12,888 nt of DNA from Deltaproteobacteria bacterium. Lineage in GTDB: Bacteria > Desulfobacterota_B > Binatia > UBA9968. Position numbers and translations under genes: made by a program. Location: assembly GCA_016193385.1 (NCBI GenBank), contig JACPSF010000341.1, positions 1 to 12,888 on the forward strand, read 5' to 3'. The notes under the pieces are model-generated. The model ran no database searches. It saw only the letters and a program-made list of their open reading frames with translations, and was not told where the DNA came from. Positions 5,944 to 12,495 of the stretch are shown here, piece by piece (position 1 is the stretch's first letter; the number at the start of each line of letters is the position of its first letter).

Positions 5944-7368
5944 ATGTTAGGTAATGATTTCCGCACTTTTCTTCAGGAAGTAAAGGCAACGTTTCCGAAT
6001 GAATACATCGAGATAGATAAAGAAATTTCTCCGGCCTACGAAACGACAGCCATCGTGACCAAACTGGAGATACAGAAACGCACGCCCATCCTTTTCTTCA
6101 AGAAGGTCAAAGGAAGCGAGTTCCCGCTGGTCGTCAACACCTGCGCCTCGCGTTCTCTTGTGGCGGCCAGTATAGGTGTCGGTAAAGACGAGCTGTCGGA
6201 TAAGTACCTGCAGGCCTTGAACCATCCCATCAAGCCCCAGGTGGCGCGCGATGGCCCGGTGCACGAGGTAGTGAATGTGGGCGAGAATGTGAACGTCGAG
6301 CGCCTTCCAGGGATGATTTACCACGACACGGACATTGGCCCCTATATCAGCGGAGGCATCGTAATGGCCAAGGACCCAGACACCGGGGTCTACAATTGCA
6401 GCTACGATCGCCTGATGGTGAAAGGCCCAAACAAGCTCGGAATCTACATGACCCCGGGGAAACACCTCAGTCAGATCTATGAAAAAGCCGAGCAGAGAAA
6501 CAAGCCCATGGAACTTGCCATTGTGCTGGGGAATCACCCTGCCTGGTGCATGGGCGCCCTGTTCATAGGTCCATACGCCACTGATGAGCGAGATGTCATG
6601 GGAGGGCTAATGGGTGCCCCACTGGAACTAGTGCAGGCAAAGACGGTCGACCTGCACGTTCCCGGACGGGCTGAAATCGTTATCGAAGGTGAAGTGCCCC
6701 CATTTGAGCGAGAGGAAGAGGGACCTTACGGGGAATTTACCGGATACTCGGCGGGACAAGTGGGCCGTCCGTTCGTCAATATCAAAGCAATCACTCACCG
6801 AAAGGGGGCTATCTTTCAGGACGTCTGTGGCGGGCCGCACAGAGAGCTGCTGCTGATGAGCACCATCCCCATGGAACCGAGCATTCTGCACTTCCTACAG
6901 TCAAATATCCCGGCGGTGCAGGCCGTCCGGTGCCCTGCACCCTTTACCCTGTTTGTGTCGATCAAGAAGGCGCGTGAGGGGCAGGCCAAGCAGGTACTGC
7001 TGACGGCTTTTGCCGCCGACATGCAGGTGAAGCACTGCGTGGTGGTCGACGACGATATCGATCTCAGCGACAATGCGGCCGTGATCCGCGCAATCGCCAC
7101 ACGGGTCCAGGCCAGCAGAGACTTGTTCGTGATCAAGAGTGTTTCCCACGACGAACTGGATCCTTCACGACCCGAAGGCGTGCCGGCCAGCGACAAGGTT
7201 GGCATTGACGCTACGGCAAAGCCGTCACTGGCCATCTTCGCCGCCAAGCCCAAGGTTCCCAAAGAGGTCATGGATCGAATCCGGCTGGAGGACTATGTGG
7301 GGCCAGTAGCTGCAAAGTGCTTTCCAGTTCCTTCGCGCGGCTTAGACCCGGAGCTTCCCGCAAACTAA
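5944..7368 (+). CDS. UbiD-family prFMN-dependent decarboxylase
   Basis: The product is 474 residues, the usual UbiD-family length (UbiD, Fdc1, AroY, phthaloyl-CoA decarboxylase). GGAGG (5934-5938) lies five bases before the ATG. The catalytic E-R-E set can be placed: R156 in SYDRLMVKGPN, and E259 and E264 in EEGPYGEFTGY, the spacing seen in Fdc1 (E277/E282). Other family segments are GIYMTPGKHLSQI, NHPAWCMGAL and KVGIDATAKPS. The family reversibly decarboxylates aromatic or alpha,beta-unsaturated acids using prenylated FMN. No UbiX-type prFMN synthase lies in the window, so the cofactor must come from elsewhere. It is last in the operon after the CoA-transferase, so the CoA ester or the free acid may be its substrate. 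Its 3' end overlaps the convergent Nudix gene by 27 bases. Confidence 0.93.
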   Translation: MLGNDFRTFLQEVKATFPNEYIEIDKEISPAYETTAIVTKLEIQKRTPILFFKKVKGSEFPLVVNTCASRSLVAASIGVGKDELSDKYLQALNHPIKPQVARDGPVHEVVNVGENVNVERLPGMIYHDTDIGPYISGGIVMAKDPDTGVYNCSYDRLMVKGPNKLGIYMTPGKHLSQIYEKAEQRNKPMELAIVLGNHPAWCMGALFIGPYATDERDVMGGLMGAPLELVQAKTVDLHVPGRAEIVIEGEVPPFEREEEGPYGEFTGYSAGQVGRPFVNIKAITHRKGAIFQDVCGGPHRELLLMSTIPMEPSILHFLQSNIPAVQAVRCPAPFTLFVSIKKAREGQAKQVLLTAFAADMQVKHCVVVDDDIDLSDNAAVIRAIATRVQASRDLFVIKSVSHDELDPSRPEGVPASDKVGIDATAKPSLAIFAAKPKVPKEVMDRIRLEDYVGPVAAKCFPVPSRGLDPELPAN

Positions 7369-7740
7369 TTTTTCGATTAGCGCTAGATCACCTTCAAGGA
7401 AGTCGAGATCCTTAAGCTCGTGAACCGTAACCCAGCAGAGGCGCTGAAAGGCGTGGTTGACGACCGCCCCGCGAAAATGATCCACGCGAAAAAAGACCAA
7501 GGCCACATCCAGCGGGCCAGGGTAGAGATGCCGGGTCTGGAAGATCTCCGCCGCGGATTGAATGTCAATCCCCAGCTCTTCTTTGAGCTCCCTCCGCAAT
7601 GCCTCCGGACAGCCCTCTCCGTCCTCCACCTTGCCTCCGGGAAACTCCCACTTAAATGGAAAGAACCCATCCCCTCGTCTCTGGCAAACCAGAAGACGAT
7701 CTCCCTCGCGAATCAAACCGGCCACCACCTTCATCGGCAT
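7342..7740 (-). CDS. MutT/NudG-like Nudix hydrolase
   Basis: The product is 132 residues from the ATG at 7740, about the length of MutT and NudG. The Nudix box is complete at 36-58: G36, E42, R50, E51, E54, E55, G57, fitting Gx5Ex7REUxEExGU. KVVAGLIREGDRLLVCQRR and FKWEFPGGK before it are typical of the MutT branch, which hydrolyses oxidised or modified nucleoside triphosphates such as 8-oxo-dGTP or 5-methyl-dCTP. The frame is open upstream to 7827, but that extension would cover most of the DUF4177 gene. ATG 7740, ATG 7734 and a GTG near 7761 are all possible starts; none has a strong ribosome site, which suggests coupling to the gene ending at 7764. Confidence 0.88.
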   Translation of the reverse strand: MPMKVVAGLIREGDRLLVCQRRGDGFFPFKWEFPGGKVEDGEGCPEALRRELKEELGIDIQSAAEIFQTRHLYPGPLDVALVFFRVDHFRGAVVNHAFQRLCWVTVHELKDLDFLEGDLALIEKLVCGKLRV

Positions 7741-7763
7741 CCGCTCGCCAAGCGCCGCCACGG

Positions 7764-7916
7764 CTAATGGACCTTTTCTCTTTTCAGCACCAGAAAACTC
7801 CCATGCACGATGCTTTGCCCCGAGCAAACCAGTTCCCAGCCTTCCCTTCCCAATTCATTGAGAAGGCTTTCCGACACATCGCTCGCCGCGAGGATGCGGT
7901 ACTCGAACTCACGCAT
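7764..7916 (-). CDS. Small DUF4177-like protein
   Basis: The product is 50 residues, starting MREFEYRILAA and containing LLNELGREGWELVC, then GSFLVLKRE. The E-GWEL pattern, with two beta strands around a short helix, is the hallmark of the DUF4177 family, whose function is unknown. I chose the ATG at 7916 because GGGGAG lies six bases upstream; the frame continues to 7952 without family resemblance. It ends 23 bases before the Nudix start on the same strand, so the two are probably cotranscribed. Confidence 0.7.
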   Translation of the reverse strand: MREFEYRILAASDVSESLLNELGREGWELVCSGQSIVHGSFLVLKREKVH

Positions 7917-8010
7917 GGATCTCCCCTTATTTGACCCTATAGACTCACCCACAGGTCTGGCTTAACATTCAGTTAGCTTCCGCACCGCCGCATGCTCAAA
8001 ATACAAAACC

Positions 8011-8829
8011 TCAAGGATACATGTATTCAATCGGGGGGGATTCAAATTGGGCGCTCACCTTGGCCACTCCAGGCACGCCTTTGACGATGGCAACGATGGC
8101 TTGCTCCAGTTCTGACTGAGCGAGGATTCCCGACACCTCCACTTCGCCCTTCTCGACGCGCACATTGATGGCGAGATTGCGCGTCTTCGGATTCATCACG
8201 AGGGCTGCTTGCACCCGAGCACTGGTGGTTAAGTCTCGGAAGGCTTGCTCGGATTCCGGACTGGGCTGATATTCGTCTCGCTGCGCCGCCTTGACGATCA
8301 GATGGGCCGCGGTTTCGACGCTCATGCGGGCCAAGTTAACCGCCAGATCGTAGCGAGTGACATCGCGCAAATCGGCTCCGAATACGGCACGGATGCGCCG
8401 GGTCCGAATACGGTCCAATTCTTCGAGGTATTGGCGGGCGGCTTGCTCACTCAGTCCCTTGCGGGCTCTGACCTGCTCGATGCGGTACTCAAGCGGCGCA
8501 CTCAAATAAACCTTTAAAACATGGCGCACCCCAGGGAACAGCTCCTGTCCGGCGCGCCCGTGATAAACCAGCTTGCCGCCCTGCGCCACTTCGCACATGG
8601 CTGCCTGGAGGGTGATCCGATACAGCCGCAGACTCTCCATCCATCGCTCCCACCAGTGGGGCTCTGTCTCCAATACCTCAGACAACTTTGCCTCCGGGAT
8701 GCCATAACGTTGGCTGGCCTCGATGAGCACCTCGCGGCTTATGCAGCGGTGATCCAAAATGGTGGCGACGCGATCTGCCAGCGGCCGACCGCCGCCGAAT
8801 GCGCTATGTGTAATCGTGATAATGGACAT
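8011..8829 (-). CDS. Cytidylate-kinase-like protein fused to a C-terminal BON domain
   Basis: The product is 272 residues. Residues 1-185 resemble the cytidylate-kinase-like family: ITITHSAFGGGRPLADRVA aligns with the usual ISREYGSGG nucleotide-binding start, DHRCISREVL follows, and GGKLVYHGRAGQELF and HVLKVYLSAPLEYRIEQV give the core beta strands. R143, R144 and R145 sit in the lid-like region. Residues 202-263 are a BON domain (SARVQAALVMNPKTRNL through VPGVAKVSAQF), which in other proteins binds phospholipid or mediates attachment at membranes. The P-loop is degenerate, with no GxxGxGK[ST] lysine. A regulatory or atypical phosphotransfer role is possible. AAGGAGG (8845-8839) lies nine bases before the ATG. 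No neighbour hints at its job. Confidence 0.75.
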   Translation of the reverse strand: MSIITITHSAFGGGRPLADRVATILDHRCISREVLIEASQRYGIPEAKLSEVLETEPHWWERWMESLRLYRITLQAAMCEVAQGGKLVYHGRAGQELFPGVRHVLKVYLSAPLEYRIEQVRARKGLSEQAARQYLEELDRIRTRRIRAVFGADLRDVTRYDLAVNLARMSVETAAHLIVKAAQRDEYQPSPESEQAFRDLTTSARVQAALVMNPKTRNLAINVRVEKGEVEVSGILAQSELEQAIVAIVKGVPGVAKVSAQFESPPIEYMYP

Positions 8830-8853
8830 AAGCCCCCACCTCCTTCTTTTCGA

Positions 8854-8883
8854 TGTATAGCTCTAATAGATCCGATTGTCTAA
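8854..8883 (-). promoter_or_regulatory. Candidate promoter of the kinase-like/BON gene
   Basis: On the minus strand TTAGAC (8883-8878), then an 18-base spacer and TATACA (8859-8854), is a good sigma70-like pair. Transcription would start near 8847, immediately before the AAGGAGG ribosome site at 8845-8839. Confidence 0.5.
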
Positions 8884-8945
8884 GGGGAGATCGGGTCAAA
8901 AAATAGGGCAAAGAATCTTCCCTCATACGGAGAGCCTTTCCGGGA

Positions 8946-8974
8946 TTGACGGCGGCCTTTTTTTCGAATAAACG
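8946..8974 (+). promoter_or_regulatory. Candidate promoter of the TctC-type receptor gene
   Basis: TTGACG (8946-8951), then 17 bases containing a run of seven Ts, and TAAACG (8969-8974). The -10 is imperfect. The spacing to the strong AAAGGAGG ribosome site (8998-9005) gives a short leader of about 30 bases. Confidence 0.35.
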
Positions 8975-9010
8975 ATGTCCTTGACAGTACCGCCGTTAAA
9001 GGAGGCTCCG

Positions 9011-10045
9011 ATGGGTAAAAAGGTCTTGTGTGCCGCGAGCTTTTTGGCTTGGCTCTTTGCTATCGTGGGGGTTCGGAACCCGGCTTTAGCTCAGGAATTT
9101 TACAAGGACAAGACAATTCGAATCATAGTCGGCTTTGCCGCCGGAGGCGGATTTGACACCTACGCCCGGATCATTTCCCGGCACATGGGCAAGCATATCC
9201 CGGGCAACCCAACCATTATAGTCGAAAACATGGGGGGCGCGGGAAGCCTTCTTGCCGCCAATCACCTTTCCCGTGCCAAGCCGGATGGACTCACGGTTGG
9301 AAACTTTATCGGGACGTTGGTCCTCCAGCAGATCTACGGCACCAAGGGGGTTGAGTTTGACGCGCGCAAGTTTGACTGGCTTGGAGTGCCGGTTCAGGAC
9401 TCCACGGCCTGTGCCCTCACCAGCGCGAGCGGAATAACAAGCCTGGAAAAATGGTTTGCGGCCAAGGAACCGGTCAAACTGGGAGGCGAGGGCCCGGGGG
9501 CCAATGACTCCGATGGCCCGAGGATTCTCAAGGTAGCCCTCGGACTGCCCATTCAGCTCATTGAAGGCTACAAGGGCACATCCCAGATTCGCCTGGCGGC
9601 AGAAGCTGGAGAGATTGCCGGTGGTTGCTGGACTTGGGAGTCGATCAAAGTGACCTGGCGTAAAGGCTTGGAGTCAGGGAATGTTAACGTGGTGATCCAA
9701 ACCAATGCGCAAAGGCATCCGGATCTGCCTAATGTTCCGAACGCCATAGAGTATGCCAAGACCGATGACGGCCGTATGTTGCTTGAGGCAGCCGTCCACA
9801 ATCCCGGGGCCATTCTGCGCGTCTACGCCTCGCCTCCCGGAACTCCTAAAGACAGATTGGAGCTTTTGCGCAAGGGATTCATGGCGACGATGAAGGATCC
9901 GGGCTTCCTGGCCGAGACCAATAAGGCCGGACTCTCCGTCAACCCTCTACCAGGTCCGGAAGTGGAGAAAATCGTTGGAAGCTTCTTTAAGTTGCAGCCT
10001 GCCCAGATCGCCAGACTTAAAGAGGTCCTGCAGCCAGCGCGATAA
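9011..10045 (+). CDS. Tripartite tricarboxylate transporter receptor, TctC/Bug family
   Basis: The product is 344 residues from the ATG at 9011, chosen because AAAGGAGG (8998-9005) lies five bases upstream. A signal peptide of 27 residues ends PALA-QEF, so it is periplasmic. The mature start KDKTIRIIVGFAAGGGFDTYARI, with IVENMGGAGSLLAANHL about 30 residues on and AKPDGLTVG, is diagnostic for Bug proteins that feed carboxylates to TctA/TctB. Neither membrane partner is in the window, as is usual for the many orphan Bug genes. Two cysteines, in STACALTS and AGGCWTW, are unusual for the family. Ligands of the family are mostly di- and tricarboxylates or aromatic acids; this one is unknown. Confidence 0.92.
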   Translation: MGKKVLCAASFLAWLFAIVGVRNPALAQEFYKDKTIRIIVGFAAGGGFDTYARIISRHMGKHIPGNPTIIVENMGGAGSLLAANHLSRAKPDGLTVGNFIGTLVLQQIYGTKGVEFDARKFDWLGVPVQDSTACALTSASGITSLEKWFAAKEPVKLGGEGPGANDSDGPRILKVALGLPIQLIEGYKGTSQIRLAAEAGEIAGGCWTWESIKVTWRKGLESGNVNVVIQTNAQRHPDLPNVPNAIEYAKTDDGRMLLEAAVHNPGAILRVYASPPGTPKDRLELLRKGFMATMKDPGFLAETNKAGLSVNPLPGPEVEKIVGSFFKLQPAQIARLKEVLQPAR

Positions 10046-10058
10046 TCGGGCTTTTTTT
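10036..10058 (+). terminator. Terminator overlapping the stop codon of the TctC-type gene
   Basis: AGC-G-CGA (10036-10042), loop TAA, and TCG-G-GCT (10046-10052) pair with one G-G mismatch, followed by seven Ts (10052-10058). The loop TAA is the stop codon itself, so the hairpin straddles the end of the coding region. The stem is short, so efficiency is uncertain. Confidence 0.45.
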
Positions 10059-10121
10059 AGCGGCGGTCTTCTTCTAGTCAGACTTTCAAAGAAGCTAGGA
10101 CAGACGGCAGTCCATTTTCGT

Positions 10122-10283
10122 CTAACGCTTCATGTCCGCAGCGATGGTCTCGATCTGCTCAAGGGCGGCTTCGAGGTCATCGACGATTTCCTGAGCGAGG
10201 ACGTCGGGATTGGGAAGGTTGTTGGATTCTTCGAGGCTTTCATCTCTGAGCCAGAAGATATCGAGGCTGGCCTTGTCCCGGTT
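10122..10283 (-). pseudogene. hsdM: 3' remnant of a type I restriction-modification hsdM gene
   Basis: The last 53 codons of a longer minus-strand frame read RDKASLDIFWLRDESLEES, then NLPNPDVLAQEIVDDLEAA and LEQIETIAADMKR before the TAG at 10124-10122. This is the characteristic C-terminal tail of HsdM, the methyltransferase subunit of type I restriction systems. The catalytic NPPF/Y and AdoMet motifs are absent, as are hsdS and hsdR. The reading frame continues upstream to 10784 only as antisense-like or out-of-frame sequence across the hydrolase remnant, so no functional fusion is likely. It marks the site of a deletion that joined a lost restriction locus to the neighbouring hydrolase gene. 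Confidence 0.7.
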
Positions 10284-10361
10284 GTAGCCAACCGGAAAAT
10301 TGGGCTTCTCGCCTTTTCTTCTCCCTAAAACCAGAATGTCCCCTTTTTGCCTCAGATTTGA
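10284..10361 (-). other. Junction sequence between hsdM tail and hydrolase remnant
   Basis: This 78-base stretch belongs to neither flanking family. On the minus strand it contains GTCAAATCTGAGG followed by AAAAAGGGGACATTCTGG. These words resemble ends I associate with REP-associated transposase (IS200-like) elements. The resemblance is from memory and cannot be verified here. Confidence 0.25.
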
Positions 10362-10771
10362 CACGAGATCCATCCACATAGGGTAGTGTCCGGCTATAGG
10401 CGAGCGCCGCATACGCGTCACGGACGCGCCGAAAGGGGCTGACCTCGGCTCGGCGACGGGTCGGTGCACACACGACCAGCATGGCCCCGCGTCGTGAAGC
10501 TGTCGGGAATAACGATGACATATCCCTGCCTCACCAGTTCCCCTGCCCAGCGGTCGGGGGCGCCGCTCGAGCGGGGCCCGAGGCCGCTGCAGTCGTGCAT
10601 GATCACGACCGCGGGAAACGGTCCCGGCCCGTCGGGCTTCAACAGCCTGGCTCGGATCTGCTCCGGGGCTCCGCTGGTTCCGGTCGTCGTAATGGACAGG
10701 CTTGAGGTTGCGCCGACGCAGCCCCCGAGAAACAAGAACGAAAGCGCCAGCGCCATGAGCCTCGTGTACAT
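10362..10771 (-). pseudogene. Truncated, frameshifted dienelactone-hydrolase-family lipoprotein
   Basis: GAGGAG lies just before the ATG at 10771. The first part encodes a lipoprotein signal (LFLGGC, lipid-modified C18), then FPAVVIMHDCSGLGP and ELVRQGYVIVIPDSF and RGHAGRVCTDPS, the N-terminal half of a dienelactone-hydrolase alpha/beta fold. The frame then runs into unrelated sequence and a stop near 10418. Moving one base forward around 10441-10462 resumes the family as RAEVSPFRRVRDAYAALAY and RTLPYVDGSRV. After that the gene is cut off by foreign sequence and the hsdM tail. The nucleophile elbow and the catalytic Asp and His lie in the missing half, so no activity is expected. One extra base near GACCCGTCGCCGAGCC explains the frame change. 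Confidence 0.75.
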
Positions 10772-10799
10772 CGTTGCTCCTCACGAATGGCTACCGAGG

Positions 10800-10829
10800 C
10801 CGTAAAAAAAGTCCCAACCCGTAAAAAAA
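10800..10829. repeat. Two 11-base direct repeats, CCGTAAAAAAA
   Basis: CCGTAAAAAAA occurs at 10800-10810 and 10819-10829, 19 bases start to start, about 30-60 bases upstream of the hydrolase start. The spacing of nearly two helical turns would suit a tandem protein-binding site, but duplication by slippage is equally possible. Confidence 0.5.
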
Positions 10830-10952
10830 CACCCGAATTAGGAGTACCCAATTGGTCTCTCGATGCGAGATCTTCGCTTAAACGCCAAATACGGAGGCCG
10901 ATTTTCCTTGTAAATTTTTCGATCTACCTTTTTTCTGGAGGCTGAACGCTTT

Positions 10953-10980
10953 GGGTGAGACGCCCTGTCGGTCTCAACCC
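10953..10980. repeat. Imperfect inverted repeat after the 233-codon gene
   Basis: GGGTGAGAC (10953-10961) pairs with GTCTCAACCC (10971-10980), nine pairs with one bulged A and a 9-base spacer. On the minus strand it begins five bases after the restored stop at 10986, the position of a terminator, but no T run follows. Confidence 0.45.
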
Positions 10981-10985
10981 CAGTG

Positions 10986-11688
10986 TTAGGAATCCCCCGC
11001 CGCATCATACGCAGAAACGAATTCACAAAGACTCAATCCCAGCGATGTGAGCCGGTAGTGGTCGCCCAAGCTGACACCGCTCCCATCCCCATATCGCCTC
11101 CCTGTGAGGAGTTTTTTCCATGAGCGCGGCTTCGTGAAGCTCGACCAAGCTCGGATGTTCAAGGCCTGATTTTTTTGCGACGGTACTCAACCAGCTGGTC
11201 GCGCCCTGGTTCGTTGTGCCCAGGTGTGACTTCGACAGTTCGTATGTTGCGGAGAGAACCAAGATCTCCCCGGCTGAGAGGCGCCGAGCAAGACCCATGA
11301 GTTGCTGAGACAGCACACTGTTTCTATCAGATTGAGTCTCGGTCGCCGCAGCAAGAAATATACTCTTCATAAGATCGAAGCGAATCTTGTCTGGCGAATC
11401 TCGGTCCAAGCAGTCCAGTATCTCCTGGAGACACGCCTGGCACTGCTCCGTTTGCGGATAATCGTCCTTGATCCGTCCCTTTGCCCGAAGGCGTTCCCAT
11501 TCGTCATTGAGAGCCTGCAAGAACGTACGCCCTCGCAACCGCTGTAGAAGACACCCAATCGAGAGAAACAGGTCCTTCCTCTCCGAGGCGGCAACTCCTG
11601 TCAGCGCTTCGGTAAGCGCTCGCAATGTATTGGCTATAGGAGCCGACATGCCGCGGACTTCCAGGTCTTTGTCGTTATCAGTGCTCAT
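10986..11688 (-). CDS. Unrecognised 233-codon protein, frameshifted at an A6 run
   Basis: As written, the frame from the ATG at 11688 stops after 221 codons (11023). The last 29 residues look non-native. If one A is dropped from the six-A run at 11117-11112 (after MEK, residue 192), the reading continues as LLTGRRYGDGSGVSLGDH and YRLTSLGLSLCEFVSAYD to a TAA at 10988-10986, giving 233 residues with a natural-looking end. The protein is helical and soluble: helices near 15-70 and 80-115, then RRLSAGEILVLSATYELSKS (about 135-154), a winged-helix-like segment, and an LT-LG-FV tail. I do not recognise the family. Its location among toxin-antitoxin and restriction remnants makes a defence or accessory role plausible but unproven. 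No clear ribosome site precedes the start. Confidence 0.6.
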
Positions 11689-11977
11689 TGAAAAGAGCGA
11701 GGATTTCTAACGTATAGCGTTTTATACCTAATGCCTGAAAGCAACCGAGTTTCGACAGAATTCCCTACGTGGCATTGGGGATAAAACGTGCTGGACTAAA
11801 CCGCGTAGCGCGAATTTACCGCTGGCTATGCGGATTGTAAAGGGAAAAGTCGGCGTAGGCTGCCGCAACTGTTGCGGGTAGAACGTGACGCGTTATTCCT
11901 AACCAGTTGCAATCTGGCGCGATGCCGCTGAGCCGCCGTTCTCCGACTGTTTTGATTGGGGCAGCTCAAGTGGCGGC
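11689..11977. other. Intergenic region, no gene recognised
   Basis: Open frames here are short and unlike known proteins. Upstream of the 233-codon gene the minus strand carries AT-rich words, including TATACGTTAG, that could serve as a -10. Nothing else was recognised. Confidence 0.4.
11712..11727 (-). promoter_or_regulatory. Inverted repeat GTATA-N6-TATAC, possible operator
   Basis: GTATA (11712-11716) and TATAC (11723-11727) are perfect inverted arms, about 25 bases upstream of the 233-codon gene start. TATAC/GTATA operators are common for HigA-type antitoxins, but no such regulator lies adjacent, so this is tentative. Confidence 0.3.
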
Positions 11978-12294
11978 TTATGTGGCGGCCCTCGTCGTGT
12001 GTTGTTTTGCAGAGACCCACTTCTCTGCCAAAGCCTGGAGCGCAGAACTTGACTCCGACCAGTTGTGGAGGATGGCCGGATCAAAGTCCGCGCCGTTTGG
12101 CCAGACAAGTGTGTGAACCTCCGGATCGATCCGGACCTGATCGAAAGGGATAGGTTCTGCAGGGGGCCATATAGTTCCCCCTTCAATATTGGACGGAAGT
12201 CTATGACTTGAGAGATTCCATCGTCGAAGTGTACTACCAGAGTGAAAGGAGCTACTTTTTCGAAGGACACAACCCGGTAGATTTCATGATCCAT
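11978..12294 (-). pseudogene. DUF2442 protein gene with a one-base frameshift
   Basis: From the ATG at 12294 (GAGG nine bases upstream) the frame encodes YRVVSFEKVAPFTLVVHFDD, then GISQVIDFRPILKGELYGP and LQNLSL, the DUF2442 core. It then loses resemblance. Adding one T to the TTT run at 12146-12144 restores FDQVRIDPEVHTLVWPNG and ADFDPAILHNWSES, the family's C-terminal half, with a stop at 11980-11978 and 105 residues in total. DUF2442 proteins are small, of unknown function, and often encoded directly after DUF4160 genes, exactly as here. With the sequence as given, the product would read into 40-odd codons of unrelated residues, so the gene is probably inactive unless the lost base is a sequence error. 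Confidence 0.75.
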
Positions 12295-12304
12295 AGGCAA
12301 ACCC

Positions 12305-12495
12305 TCACTTCAATGGTTCAATCTTAACTGGTGGACTGCCTTCCTGCAACGACTGCCAGTTGGACAGAAGCTCCTCTTGGTGAAGCTCCGCCCACGCTAG
12401 CACAAGACGCTCCTGACGCCCGGAAGAGAACCAGCCAAACGCTCGATTCTCTCAATACCATAGATTCCCACTTGATCTTGGTAATAAGCGTGCGG
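12305..12495 (-). pseudogene. DUF4160 gene remnant, 5' end lost and one base deleted
   Basis: The minus strand encodes PHAYYQDQVGIYGIERI and ERLAGSLPG, the middle of a DUF4160 protein (usual form PPHFHAYYQDQV...GSLPRRQ). A single base is missing near 12417-12423; restoring a C to make CCG-CGG-CGT gives RQERLVLAWAELHQEEL, then LSNWQSLQEG and VKIEPLK, ending at the TGA 12307-12305. That C-terminus is the family signature. The normal 5' part of the gene, about 25-30 codons, is absent. It has been replaced by the start of the toxin gene, to which it is joined in frame. The TGA lies 10 bases before the DUF2442 start, the usual tandem arrangement. Confidence 0.75.

Larger units (their letters stand above)
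10772..10985. other. Intergenic region with short repeats, no gene seen
   Basis: It holds the hydrolase ribosome site, an 11-base direct repeat (10800-10829) and an inverted repeat (10953-10980). A 62-codon minus-strand frame at 10838-11026 overlaps the restored end of the upstream gene and resembles nothing known to me, so I do not call it. Confidence 0.5.

Noticed and set aside
7741..7827. N-terminal extension of the Nudix protein to 161 residues
   Set aside because: The extra 29 residues do not resemble the family and would overlap most of the DUF4177-like gene, whose own start has a good ribosome site.
10122..10784. A single 220-residue protein
   Set aside because: Only its last 53 residues resemble a protein (HsdM). 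The rest is an out-of-frame reading of the hydrolase remnant, which has its own ribosome site, lipoprotein signal and fold motifs in other frames.
10838..11026. 62-codon minus-strand frame
   Set aside because: It overlaps the restored 3' end of the 233-codon gene and the inverted repeat, has very basic composition and no ribosome site.
11112..11117. Programmed ribosomal frameshift at the A6 run
   Set aside because: Restoration needs skipping one base (+1, or -2), whereas A-rich slippery sites usually give -1. The following stem is weak and directly adjacent. Kept only as an alternative to mutation or sequence error.
11826..12116. Short frames on both strands within and beside the DUF2442 gene
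   Set aside because: They are antisense to, or out of frame with, the restored DUF2442 C-terminus, which explains the coding signal there.
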